NCBI GenBank assembly: GCA_024235015.1
Contig: JACKNG010000003.1
Span: forward strand, 248,001-312,000
Source: Gammaproteobacteria bacterium
GTDB lineage: Bacteria; Pseudomonadota; Gammaproteobacteria; Ga0077536
Length of the DNA stretch: 64,000 nt
Direction: 5' to 3'
In this document: positions 8,103 to 16,225 of the stretch, in pieces
How positions within the stretch are numbered: the stretch's first letter is position 1
Layout of the letters: each line of letters starts with the position of its first letter
Position numbers and translations under genes: made by a program
Notes under the pieces: generated by a model
Told to the model about the DNA's origin: nothing
The model's database searches: none
What the model saw: only the letters and a program-made list of their open reading frames with translations

Positions 8103-9172
8103 GCCAGCGGAAAGCCGTTGCCGAAAGTGCGACGGCGGCCCGCCTGGTCGAGCACCAGGGCGCTCGCCGCGGGGTAGCGGGCCAGGATCGCCTCGGCCTG
8201 TGCCGGCGCGGCAACGGCGAGCGCAGTCGACAGGCCGTCGGCCAGGGTTGCGCTCGGTGCACACACGCTGACGCTGCGCCAGCTCGCACTGCTGCGCCCC
8301 GTGCGCGGATCGAGCAGATGGTGATACCGACGCGCGGCATCGAAGGCGGTCCCGGCGCCGGCCGAGGTCGCCAGCGCCGCGCCGGCACGCAGTTCGACCA
8401 CGCCCAGCATGCGCCAGGGCACTTCCGGGTGCGCGATCGCGACCCGCCAGGGACCACCGTCGGGGCGTGGGCCGAGCGCGGCGTATTCCCCCAGGTTGAC
8501 CAGCGCGTGCGGCATGCCGTGGGCGGCGAGCAGGGCGCGCGCGCGATCGGTGACGTAGCCCTGGGCGATGCCGTTCAGGGTCAAGGCGACGCCGGCGCGG
8601 GTGAAGGCGACGGATGCTTGCGCCCGACGTACGAAATCGAACCCGACCCGCGCGAGGATCGCGCCGAGGCGCGCCGCGGACGGCCCGTCGGCGGTGGCGT
8701 CGGCAGCGGCGAAATGCGCGGCGTAGAGATCCCACAGCGGCTGCACGGTGGGATCGAAAGCGCCGTCGCTGGCGGCGTGCAGTTCGGCGCAGGTGGCGAG
8801 CAGTTCGCACAGCGCCGCCGGTGCCGCGTCCAGGCGTCCCGCGCGGTTGAGACGGGCCAGGGCCGAGTCGTCGCGGTGCAGGCTGAACACGACATCGAGG
8901 CGCGCCACTTCCGCGGCGAGTGCGGCCAGTGCCGCCGCGGCGCGCGCGCGCTCCGGGTGGTAGAGCGTGACCTCGGCCGGCGCGCCGAGCAGCCGCCCCT
9001 GCCAGCGCAAGGCCGGCGACGGTGCCGCGCGACCGACGGCCGGCAGCAACAGCGCGGCGCTGCTCGCCGCGACCAGCGCGAGGCTGCGGCGGCGCCCGCG
9101 GTCTACCCCGCTGCGGGCCGGCCGCGCCGGGTGCTTGCCCCGGGTCAATTTATTATTGATAATCGTTCTCAT
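8099..9172 (-). CDS. apbE: FAD:protein FMN transferase ApbE (Tat-exported)
   Basis: The protein carries a twin-arginine-like leader (RGRRRSLALV followed by a hydrophobic stretch) and ApbE landmarks: FDPTVQPLWDLY, LNGIAQGYVTD, VNLGEYAALG, HHLLDPRTG and ADGLSTALAV. ApbE attaches FMN from FAD through a phosphoester bond to Ser/Thr of exported acceptors. A matching acceptor (DGISGAT) is encoded at 10719 on the other side of the shared promoter. A Fur-like box overlaps the first codons of the 357-residue reading (ATG 9172). TTG 9148 is an alternative start, and neither has a clear ribosome site. Confidence 0.88.
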   Translation of the reverse strand: MRTIINNKLTRGKHPARPARSGVDRGRRRSLALVAASSAALLLPAVGRAAPSPALRWQGRLLGAPAEVTLYHPERARAAAALAALAAEVARLDVVFSLHRDDSALARLNRAGRLDAAPAALCELLATCAELHAASDGAFDPTVQPLWDLYAAHFAAADATADGPSAARLGAILARVGFDFVRRAQASVAFTRAGVALTLNGIAQGYVTDRARALLAAHGMPHALVNLGEYAALGPRPDGGPWRVAIAHPEVPWRMLGVVELRAGAALATSAGAGTAFDAARRYHHLLDPRTGRSSASWRSVSVCAPSATLADGLSTALAVAAPAQAEAILARYPAASALVLDQAGRRRTFGNGFPLA

Positions 9173-9173
9173 A
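9155..9173. promoter_or_regulatory. Fur-type operator in the apbE/porin divergent promoter
   Basis: TGATAAT-C-GTTCTCA at 9157-9171 matches the 7-1-7 Fur consensus TGATAAT-N-ATTATCA in 12 of 14 positions. It lies in an AT-rich island (about 9147-9212) inside otherwise very GC-rich DNA, overlapping the annotated apbE start and about 105 bases before the porin start. A TATAAA hexamer at 9207-9212 could be the rightward -10. Iron repression of both arms is inferred. Confidence 0.7.
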
Positions 9174-9276
9174 TTGCGATTGAATCGTAATCAAATTATT
9201 TTTCATTATAAACCCGTCCGCCCGCCGGCACCGACCGCGCGCGGGCCGCTCGACCAACGCAAGGTTTCACGCACGC

Positions 9277-10707
9277 ATGAACGTTCGCTCACTCTGTGGC
9301 CCGTCCCTGGCCGCCCTGCTCCTCACTACCGCCGCGCATGCCGCGCCGCCCTCGCTCGAGGACCTCTGGCAGCTGGTGCAGAAACAGCAGCGGCAGATCG
9401 AGGCCCTCACCGCCGAACTCGCCGCGACGCGCGCCGCGCTCGGCGAGACCGCCTCGCGTACCGAGGCCGCGGTGGCCAGGGTCGACGAGGTCGACGCCAA
9501 GGTCGAATCGACCGCCGATGCCCTCGAGCAGGTCGCGACGGGCGACGAAGCGCTTGCCACCACCAACGTGCCGCAGGCACCGACCAGCGTCGGCTCGGCC
9601 GCCGGCCGCTGGGGGCCGATCAGCAATCGGCGCACCGCGGCCGCCGGCCGCTGGGCCGATCGCACGACTCTCGGTGGTTACGGCGAACTTCATTACACGG
9701 CGCTCAACGACAATGCCACCGCCTTCGACGGCGCTGCCGACGACGTCAACCGCGCCGACTTCCACCGCTTCGTCCTGTTCGCCAGCCATACCTTCAACGA
9801 CTGGCTGCGCTTCGCCTCGGAGCTCGAGGTCGAGCACGCCCTGATCGGCGACGGCCAGCCAGGCGAAGTCGCGCTCGAACTGGCCTGGTTGGAAATGGAC
9901 TTGAGCCAGCGCCATCACCTGCGCGCCGGTATCGACATCCTGCCGGTCGGCCTGCTCAACCTCACCCACGAGCCCAACACCTTCTACGGCGTCGAGCGCA
10001 ACCCGGTCGAGTCGGAGATCATCCCGTCGACCTGGAGCGAGGCCACCGTCGGCCTGTGGGGCGAACTCGGCGGCGGCTTCGCCTACAACGTCTTCCTGCA
10101 CTCCGGGCTGGTCGTGCCCACCAGCGGCAGCAACGCCTTCCGCCCGCGCAGCGGCCGGCTCAAGGTCGCCGAGGCCGACGACCAGGATGCCGCCGTGCTC
10201 ACCCGCGTCATCTATGCCGGCATCCCCGGGCTCGAACTCGCCGCGACCTTCGACTACCAGGCCGATTACACCGGCACCGCCGATCGCGCCGACGCCGATG
10301 CCTGGCTGTTCGAGACCCACGCCGACTGGAAGCACTCCAGCGGTTTCGGCCTGCGGGCGCTCTACGCGCGCTGGGAACTCGGCCGTGACCGCAGCGCCGG
10401 GGTCGACCCGGGCGTGTTCGATGCCGACACCTTGCAGGGCTGGTACATCGAGCCGGCCTACCGCTTCGCGCTCGGCGCGGTGCCCGGCGAATTGGGCGTG
10501 TTCGGCCGCTACCAGGAATGGGACGAACGTAACCAGCTCGGCGGCGCCGCGTTCCGCTACGAGACCATGGAGATGGTCACGCTCGGCTTCAACTACTGGC
10601 CCCACCCGCAGGTGGTGTTCAAGTTCGACTACCAGTGGCAGGATGCCGACGGTCCCACCGACCGCGAGCTGGACGGCCTCAATCTCGGCCTCGGCTACCA
10701 GTTCTGA
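9277..10707 (+). CDS. outer-membrane porin, OprO/OprP-like, with N-terminal coiled coil
   Basis: The 476-residue protein starts with a signal peptide (MNVRSLCGPS...AHAA), then a heptad-rich stretch (about residues 24-85: LWQLVQKQQRQIEALTAEL and on) and then a beta-barrel rich in alternating aromatic and polar residues. It ends LGYQF, the terminal Phe being the usual outer-membrane assembly signal. The coiled coil plus barrel resembles phosphate-selective/DcaP-type trimeric porins. It begins the rightward arm behind the Fur-like box and is followed by an FMN-binding protein and a PepSY protein, so passage of an iron or electron-carrier-related solute is plausible but unproven. Confidence 0.72.
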   Translation: MNVRSLCGPSLAALLLTTAAHAAPPSLEDLWQLVQKQQRQIEALTAELAATRAALGETASRTEAAVARVDEVDAKVESTADALEQVATGDEALATTNVPQAPTSVGSAAGRWGPISNRRTAAAGRWADRTTLGGYGELHYTALNDNATAFDGAADDVNRADFHRFVLFASHTFNDWLRFASELEVEHALIGDGQPGEVALELAWLEMDLSQRHHLRAGIDILPVGLLNLTHEPNTFYGVERNPVESEIIPSTWSEATVGLWGELGGGFAYNVFLHSGLVVPTSGSNAFRPRSGRLKVAEADDQDAAVLTRVIYAGIPGLELAATFDYQADYTGTADRADADAWLFETHADWKHSSGFGLRALYARWELGRDRSAGVDPGVFDADTLQGWYIEPAYRFALGAVPGELGVFGRYQEWDERNQLGGAAFRYETMEMVTLGFNYWPHPQVVFKFDYQWQDADGPTDRELDGLNLGLGYQF

Positions 10708-10718
10708 GCGAACCCGCC

Positions 10719-11237
10719 ATGCGCTGCCTGACCACCCTGCTCACCGCCCTGGTGCTGCTCGCCGGTACTGCCGGCGCGCGGGCCGACGACGTCTACCAGG
10801 ATCCGCGCGCCTTCCTCGAGGAAGTCTTCGGTGGCACGGTGCCGGCGCCGCAGAAGCTGTGGGTCAAGCGCCAGCTCAAGGACGACATCCGCACCATCAT
10901 GGGCCACGATCTCGGCGCCCTGCGCATCCGCTACTGGGCGCGCGACGGGCGCACCGCCTGGATCCTGGACGACATCGGCAAGGAGCAGTTCATCACCACG
11001 GGGCTGGTGGTCGAGAACGGTGAGCTGAGCTCGGTGCGCGTGCTGATCTACCGCGAAAGCCGCGGTTGGGAGGTACGCTACCCCGCCTTCACCGACCAGT
11101 TCCGCGGCGCCCACCTCGAGCCCGACCTCGCTCTCGACCGCGGCATCGACGGCATCTCGGGCGCCACCCTGTCGGTGCATGCCCTGACCCGGCTCGCCCG
11201 CCTCGCGCTACTGCTCGACCGCCATGTCCAGTCCTGA
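10719..11237 (+). CDS. secreted FMN-binding-domain protein, ApbE substrate
   Basis: This 172-residue protein has a signal peptide ending ARA (about residue 22). Residues 144-150, DGISGAT, match the ApbE flavinylation consensus D-x-x-S/T-G-A-T/S, with Thr150 as the predicted FMN acceptor. This is the domain also seen in NqrC and RnfG. It starts 11 bases after the porin stop and overlaps the PepSY gene by 14 bases, so the three are one operon. Together with divergent apbE it forms a donor/acceptor pair for moving electrons outside the cytoplasmic membrane. Confidence 0.82.
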   Translation: MRCLTTLLTALVLLAGTAGARADDVYQDPRAFLEEVFGGTVPAPQKLWVKRQLKDDIRTIMGHDLGALRIRYWARDGRTAWILDDIGKEQFITTGLVVENGELSSVRVLIYRESRGWEVRYPAFTDQFRGAHLEPDLALDRGIDGISGATLSVHALTRLARLALLLDRHVQS

Positions 11238-12036
11238 CGAGCTCGACACCGCCGACCTCGCCGCGGCCCGCCCACGCCGCCGCCTGACCGCCTGGCTGGT
11301 GCAACGCTGGCACCGCACGGCCGGCGTCGCCGCCGCGGCCTTCCTGGTCTTCCTCGCCCTCACCGGCGTGCTGCTCATGCACAGCGACCGCCTCGGCCTG
11401 CCCACCGCACAGGTCGAGAACCGCTGGGTGCTCGACTGGTACGGCATCCGCCCGCCGCCGCCGCCGGTCGCCTACCAGAGCGGCGGCCACTGGTTCTCCC
11501 AGCTCGGCGAACACCTCTACGTCGATACCACCGAGATCCCCTTCGCCGAGGGCGTCCTGCTCGGCGTGTTCGCGAACGGGAGCAGCACCACCGGCGACGA
11601 GTGGTTGCTGATCACCGATGTCCAGGCCCTGGTCGTCGACGGCAGCGGCACGGTGCTCGAGCGCTTCGGGCGCGAGAGCGGCCTGCCGGCCGGGCTCACC
11701 GCGGCGGGGCGCGATGCCGCCGGCCAGGTGGTGCTGGCGAGTGGTGCCGGGCGCTTCCACTTCGATGCGACCCTGGGCGAATTCGTCGCCACCGCAGACA
11801 GCGCGGCCGTACATTGGAGCAGCGCCGGCACCCCGCCGGCGGCCATCGCCACCGCCATCACCCACGCCTACCGCGGCGATGGCCTGTCGCTCGAGCGCCT
11901 GCTGCTCGATCTCCACTCCGGGCGCCTGTTCGGCACGCTCGGCGTGGTCGTGGTCAACCTCGCCGCCCTGCTGCTGCTGTTCCTCGCCGCGTCCGGGCTC
12001 TACCTGTGGTCGCGGCGCGCCGGGCGCCATCGCTGA
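11224..12036 (+). CDS. PepSY-type two-helix membrane protein
   Basis: The 270-residue protein has one membrane helix near residues 34-52 (VAAAAFLVFLALTGVLLMHS, after WHRTAG) and another near 238-260, with a periplasmic domain between. The WHR..G...F....L.G.LL pattern is that of PepSY_TM proteins. In flavin-based electron-transfer clusters such proteins sit next to FMN-binding proteins and ApbE and are thought to pass electrons across the inner membrane. It overlaps the upstream FMN-carrier gene and ends the operon, 9 bases before a convergent gene. Confidence 0.75.
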   Translation: MSSPDELDTADLAAARPRRRLTAWLVQRWHRTAGVAAAAFLVFLALTGVLLMHSDRLGLPTAQVENRWVLDWYGIRPPPPPVAYQSGGHWFSQLGEHLYVDTTEIPFAEGVLLGVFANGSSTTGDEWLLITDVQALVVDGSGTVLERFGRESGLPAGLTAAGRDAAGQVVLASGAGRFHFDATLGEFVATADSAAVHWSSAGTPPAAIATAITHAYRGDGLSLERLLLDLHSGRLFGTLGVVVVNLAALLLLFLAASGLYLWSRRAGRHR

Positions 12037-12045
12037 TCGCCACCC

Positions 12046-13251
12046 TCAACCCGGCGCCAGCCGGCGCAGGACGGCAACGCCGCCGACCAGGCCGAGCGCG
12101 ATCAGGCTGAACAGGCCGAGGCCGGCGGCGAAGCCGTGGGTCCAGTCGTAGAGCAGGCCGAGGCCGAGCGGGCCGAGCATGCCGCCGAGCTCGGCGGCGG
12201 CGAAGAACAGCCCGGCCGCCGTGCCCGCGTGGCGCTCGCCGATGCCGGGTAACTCGACCAGGGTCAGCAACAGCACCGTCATCAGGGTCGAGCGCGCCAT
12301 GCCCTGCAGCACCAGGCCGGCGGCGAGCGGTAGCGGGTGGTGGAACTGCAGCAGCACGGTGGCGGCGAACAGCGCTGCGCTGAGCGCGGCGAGAATGGTG
12401 AAGCGCCGCGGCGGGGTCGCCAGGCGCGGGATGGCCAGGGCGGCGACGATGCCGACCAGGGTCGGCAGCGCCGCCCAGTAGCCGGCCAGCGCCGGCCTCA
12501 TGCCGCCGGCGATCAGCATCTCCGGCAGCCAGTTACTGAAGCCGTGGCCGAGAGTGAAGGCGCCGACGCTCATCACCAGCATCACGCGCAACGCGCGCAC
12601 CCCGAGCAGGCCGCGGACCACTTCGCCGTGCGGCACCGCACCCGTGGTCTCGGCGCCACCGGTGCGCGGACGTACGCCCGGCAGCGAGGCGATGGCGAAC
12701 CACACCAGCCCGGCGCCCAGTGCCAGCACCGCCCAGGCAACGAAGATCGGACGCCAGTCCTGGTCGAACAACGGCAGCAACCAGGCATGCGTCAGGGTCA
12801 GCGAACACACCCCGCCCAGCGCCGGTCCGGTGATGTAGATGCCCATGGCAAACCCGCGCTCGGGCCCTTCGAACCAGCTCGCGATGACCTTGGGCGCCCC
12901 GGCCGAGACGATCGGCCCGCCGATGCCGAACACCATCACGGCGGCGAGCATGCCGCCGTAATCGCCGGCCGCGCTGCGGCCCCAGGCCGAGGCCGCGATG
13001 GCCAGCGCCCCCAGCAGCAGGGCGCGCCGCGGGCCGAGGCGGTCGAGCAGGATGCCGCACGGCACCGCGGCAACGATGTAGACCAGCTGCCAGGCGCCCA
13101 TCACGCTGCCCATGGCGGCATGGGTCATGACGAGATCGCGTTCGATCTCGCCGACCAGCGGGGCCAGGCTGGTGGCAATCAGGCCGAAGCTCATGTACAC
13201 ACACCACACGCCGAACAGCACGGCCCAGCGCAGCGGGTGGGGATGGGGCAT
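12046..13251 (-). CDS. MFS transporter
   Basis: From ATG 13251 the protein has 401 residues and about twelve hydrophobic segments. DRLGPRRALLLG is the cytoplasmic loop motif between helices 2 and 3 of the major facilitator superfamily. GERHAGTAAGLFFAAAELGG in the C-terminal half is common in anion and drug carriers. The frame stays open 76 codons upstream, but that part runs through an inverted-repeat element, so the MPHPHPLRWAVLFG start is preferred. No linked enzyme suggests the substrate. Confidence 0.82.
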   Translation of the reverse strand: MPHPHPLRWAVLFGVWCVYMSFGLIATSLAPLVGEIERDLVMTHAAMGSVMGAWQLVYIVAAVPCGILLDRLGPRRALLLGALAIAASAWGRSAAGDYGGMLAAVMVFGIGGPIVSAGAPKVIASWFEGPERGFAMGIYITGPALGGVCSLTLTHAWLLPLFDQDWRPIFVAWAVLALGAGLVWFAIASLPGVRPRTGGAETTGAVPHGEVVRGLLGVRALRVMLVMSVGAFTLGHGFSNWLPEMLIAGGMRPALAGYWAALPTLVGIVAALAIPRLATPPRRFTILAALSAALFAATVLLQFHHPLPLAAGLVLQGMARSTLMTVLLLTLVELPGIGERHAGTAAGLFFAAAELGGMLGPLGLGLLYDWTHGFAAGLGLFSLIALGLVGGVAVLRRLAPG

Positions 13252-13308
13252 GGTCGGGGTACTCTGGGCGCGCGCCGCGGGGCGGCACTGCGCGCGGACG
13301 GGACGCGG

Positions 13309-13380
13309 ATTGGGGACAGTATACTTTTCGCAGGCGCACAGCCGCGGCGCGATGCCGGGCAAAAGTATACTGTCCCCAAT
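13309..13380. repeat. long inverted repeat, GGGGACAG-type, copy A
   Basis: A perfect 20-bp arm (13309-13328) reading ATTGGGGACAGTATACTTTT returns inverted at 13361-13380, separated by 32 bases. It lies between the MFS gene and the divergent monooxygenase gene. Four related elements with the same outer sequence occur elsewhere in the window, so it belongs to a dispersed family resembling REP-type palindromes. Confidence 0.85.
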
Positions 13381-13472
13381 CTGCATGCCGTCTGCATGGC
13401 ACGCCGGTCGCACGCCGGGTCCGTTCCGACCCGGTCGCGTCGTCCACCTCAGCAACGAACGGGAGAACCTCC

Positions 13473-14717
13473 ATGTCACGCGTCCGCTTCGGCGCCTTCC
13501 TCGCGCCGCACCACCCGATTGGCGAACATCCGACCCTGCAGCTCAAGCGCGATCTCGATCTCGTCGAGCATCTCGACCGGCTCGGTTACGACGAGTTCTG
13601 GTGCGGCGAGCACCATTCGACCGGCTGGGAGGTCATCGCCTCGCCCGAGATGTTCCTCGCCGCCGCCGGCCAGCGCACCCACACCATCAAGCTCGGCACC
13701 GGCGTGGTCTCACTGCCCTATCACCACCCGTTCAACGTCGCCCAGCGCATGGTCCAGCTCGACCACATGACCGGCGGCCGCGCCATCTTCGGCACCGGCC
13801 CCGGCGCCCTGCCCACTGATGCCTTCATGCTCGGCATCGATCCCATGACCCAGCGCGACCGCCAGGACGAGGCGATGGGCGTGATCGAGCGCCTCCTCGC
13901 CGGTGAGCGCTTCTCGCACGAGAGCGAGTGGTTCAAGCTCGAGGACGCCGGCCTGCAGCTCCTGCCCGTGCAGGACAAGATGCCGATGGCGGTGGCTTCG
14001 ATGATCAGTCCGTCCGGCATGACCTTGGCCGGCAAGTACGGCTGCGGCGTACTCTCGCTCGGTTCGATGTCGACCACCGGGCTGGCCGCGTTGCCGACGC
14101 AATGGAGTTTCGCCGAGGAATCCGCCGCCCGCTACGGCAAGACCGTCGACCGCCGCGACTGGCGCGTGGTGATGTCCTTCCACGTCGCCGAGACCCGCGA
14201 GCAGGCCCGCGCCGAGGCCGGCCACGGCCTCATGCGCTGGCACAACGAGTACATCGTCGGCACCCTGCAGCGGCCGGGCGAGAAGCCCTACGCCACGCCC
14301 GAAGACGCCCTCGACAACATTGCCTCGATGGATCTCGGCGGTGTCGCCCTGGTCGGCACGCCGGACGATCTCATCGCCTCGATCCGCAACCTGCAGGAAG
14401 TCACCGGCGGCTTCGGCACCGTGCTCGGCTTCGCCCACGACTGGGCCCGCCCGGCCGACACGATGAAGAGCTGGGATCTCGTCGCGCGCTACGTCATCCC
14501 CGAGGTCAACGGCCTGCTCGAGCCCTACCGCGCCTCGCAGCGCTACGTCATCGCGCACAAGGAAATGCTCGACCGTGCCGGCGAGGCGGTGATGCAGAAG
14601 ATCATGGAAAACGACCGCGCCGCAGCGGCGCTCAAGGAGCCCCAGGGCAAGGCTGCGATGTCCTCGCACAACGCGCCCGACCTGTCCAAGTACGGCGAGA
14701 ACAAGTCGGCCGGCTGA
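13473..14717 (+). CDS. LLM-class flavin-dependent monooxygenase, limonene-monooxygenase-like
   Basis: The 414-residue protein has the bacterial luciferase-like TIM-barrel signature: RFGAFLAPHHPIGEHPT at the N-terminus, DEFWCGEHHSTGWE (about 47-60), GTGVVSLPYHHPFNVA and GGRAIFGTGPGA. FMNH2-dependent members of this branch, including those annotated as limonene 1,2-monooxygenase, insert one oxygen atom into terpenes, ketones or alkanes. GGGAGAACCTCC precedes ATG 13473. A separate flavin reductase is normally needed and none is adjacent. Confidence 0.82.
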   Translation: MSRVRFGAFLAPHHPIGEHPTLQLKRDLDLVEHLDRLGYDEFWCGEHHSTGWEVIASPEMFLAAAGQRTHTIKLGTGVVSLPYHHPFNVAQRMVQLDHMTGGRAIFGTGPGALPTDAFMLGIDPMTQRDRQDEAMGVIERLLAGERFSHESEWFKLEDAGLQLLPVQDKMPMAVASMISPSGMTLAGKYGCGVLSLGSMSTTGLAALPTQWSFAEESAARYGKTVDRRDWRVVMSFHVAETREQARAEAGHGLMRWHNEYIVGTLQRPGEKPYATPEDALDNIASMDLGGVALVGTPDDLIASIRNLQEVTGGFGTVLGFAHDWARPADTMKSWDLVARYVIPEVNGLLEPYRASQRYVIAHKEMLDRAGEAVMQKIMENDRAAAALKEPQGKAAMSSHNAPDLSKYGENKSAG

Positions 14718-14748
14718 GCCGGCCCTTGCTGCCCGCGCCCGGGCTCGC

Positions 14749-15741
14749 TCAGAGCCCGGCGTAGGCGGTGCGCAGCCAGTGGATGATGACCGGCTCGGTG
14801 ATGCCCTTCAGCCGCGCCTCGCCGCACTGCACGTGTCCGGACAGCACCGCCTGCAGGCGCTCGCGCGGCACGTTGGTGAGAAATGCGCGGGAACACAGGA
14901 TGCGATCGCGCCGCGGCAGCGACGACACCGTGCCTTCGAAGGCATCGGCCTGCACCCCCTCGATACGGAACGCGATGTTGACGTCGTTGCCGTGGATGTC
15001 GCTACCGCCGGCCTCGAGCGCCCACACGTCACCGAAATGCAGCGCCACCCGGTAGTGGATGGGCTCGTTGCGGGTGCGCTGGTTGCGTTGCTGCAGGCGC
15101 TGTTCCAGGGCCACGGCGGCGTCGAGCGCCGCCGCTGCGTCGGCGAAAGTGGCCAGGAAACCGTCGCCGGTACTCTTGAAGAAGCGGCGTTTGAACGAGG
15201 CCAGCACCGGCTCGGCGATCTGGGTCAGGCGCTGCTTGAGGTGGTAGGCCATGCGGTCGTCGTTGCTCGCGATGAGCGAGGACTCGCACAAGTCGAACAC
15301 CATGATGGCTTCGCGTACGGTCGGCAGTTCGCCCGGCCGCAGCATGATCGACTGCTCCCACGGCGACACCTCGCCGTCGCCATCGAGATCGTCGCCGCCC
15401 GTGGCGAGGCAGCGTTCGTCCGCGGCTGGCTCGACCGCTTCGGCAACCACGTCGAAGGTCCAGTCGCCGGCGCGCAGGGTTGCCGGCAGTTCGAGCTCGG
15501 TGTCGCCGGACAGGCGCGACCAGCGATCGCCCGCGCGCAGGAAGGTGCCGTTGCGGCTCGAATCGCTTACGCGTACGCGGCCACCGCTGCGCTCCAGGGT
15601 GAAATGCACGCGTGACACGTCGCGGTTGGCGAGGTGGATCTCCGCCTCCTCCGAGCGCCCGATGCGCACGCACGGCTGGAGGAAACGGTACTCGCGCTGC
15701 TCACCCGCCTGCGCGTCGGTGACGTTGATGCGCCATTGCAT
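14749..15741 (-). CDS. FHA domain, EF-hand-like loop, class III nucleotidyl cyclase
   Basis: This 330-residue protein has three parts. Residues 22-70 form an FHA phosphothreonine-binding domain (RIGRSEEAEIHL, SRVHF, DSSRNGTFL). Residues 118-129, DLDGDGEVSPWE (DNA 15355-15390), fit the canonical 12-residue EF-hand calcium loop. Residues 145-325 form a class III cyclase domain with candidate metal Asp150 in MVFDLCESS, Asp193 in KSTGDGFLATF, and NIAFRIEG (255-262) in place of the usual NxAARL transition-state motif. It probably makes cAMP or cGMP, or is degenerate. Coupling of phosphoprotein binding and calcium to cyclase output is inferred. Confidence 0.75.
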   Translation of the reverse strand: MQWRINVTDAQAGEQREYRFLQPCVRIGRSEEAEIHLANRDVSRVHFTLERSGGRVRVSDSSRNGTFLRAGDRWSRLSGDTELELPATLRAGDWTFDVVAEAVEPAADERCLATGGDDLDGDGEVSPWEQSIMLRPGELPTVREAIMVFDLCESSLIASNDDRMAYHLKQRLTQIAEPVLASFKRRFFKSTGDGFLATFADAAAALDAAVALEQRLQQRNQRTRNEPIHYRVALHFGDVWALEAGGSDIHGNDVNIAFRIEGVQADAFEGTVSSLPRRDRILCSRAFLTNVPRERLQAVLSGHVQCGEARLKGITEPVIIHWLRTAYAGL

Positions 15742-15837
15742 GTCGGCTCGGGTCCGCCCTGGACGAGATGTACGCCAGGGATAGCGGCAGCGTCTGGCCG
15801 AAACTGGAGGGCTCGGCGCCGCGCCACCCGCGATGCG

Positions 15838-16218
15838 TCACCCCTGCCCGTCGCCGGGGCCGCGGGCGGCCCCCGCGTCGCCGAGTTCCCGTTCGCGCTC
15901 GGCCAGGCGCGCCAGGCCACCCTGCGCCGGCGCGGCCGGCGCCGGCAGGTCGCGCCCGAGGCAGTGACGCTTGACCACGCGATGGAGCGGCCCGCGCAGC
16001 AGGTAGAGCGCCACGCCCAGGGCGACGCCCCAGGCCGGCGCGAGCCCCCACAGGCGCGTGCCACCGAAGGCCACGAGGACGGCACCGACCAGCCATTGCT
16101 GGCCGAACAGCATGGCGCCGCCGAACGACACCTCGGCCCCGCCGCGGGCGTCGGCGGCGAGGTCGCGCACGGCCTTGGCCAGCACCAGCAGGCCGAGTGC
16201 GAGGGCCGCCCAGGCCAT
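15838..16218 (-). CDS. small membrane protein of unknown function
   Basis: The 126-residue product begins with a hydrophobic helix (MAWAALALGLLVLAKAV) and has further hydrophobic stretches near residues 35-52 and 58-75, followed by a basic and then charged cytoplasmic tail. I do not recognise a family. It starts 7 bases after the stop of the LLM gene on the same strand, so they are probably cotranscribed. The 96 bases downstream hold no gene. Confidence 0.55.
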   Translation of the reverse strand: MAWAALALGLLVLAKAVRDLAADARGGAEVSFGGAMLFGQQWLVGAVLVAFGGTRLWGLAPAWGVALGVALYLLRGPLHRVVKRHCLGRDLPAPAAPAQGGLARLAERERELGDAGAARGPGDGQG

Positions 16219-16225
16219 GGCCGCT

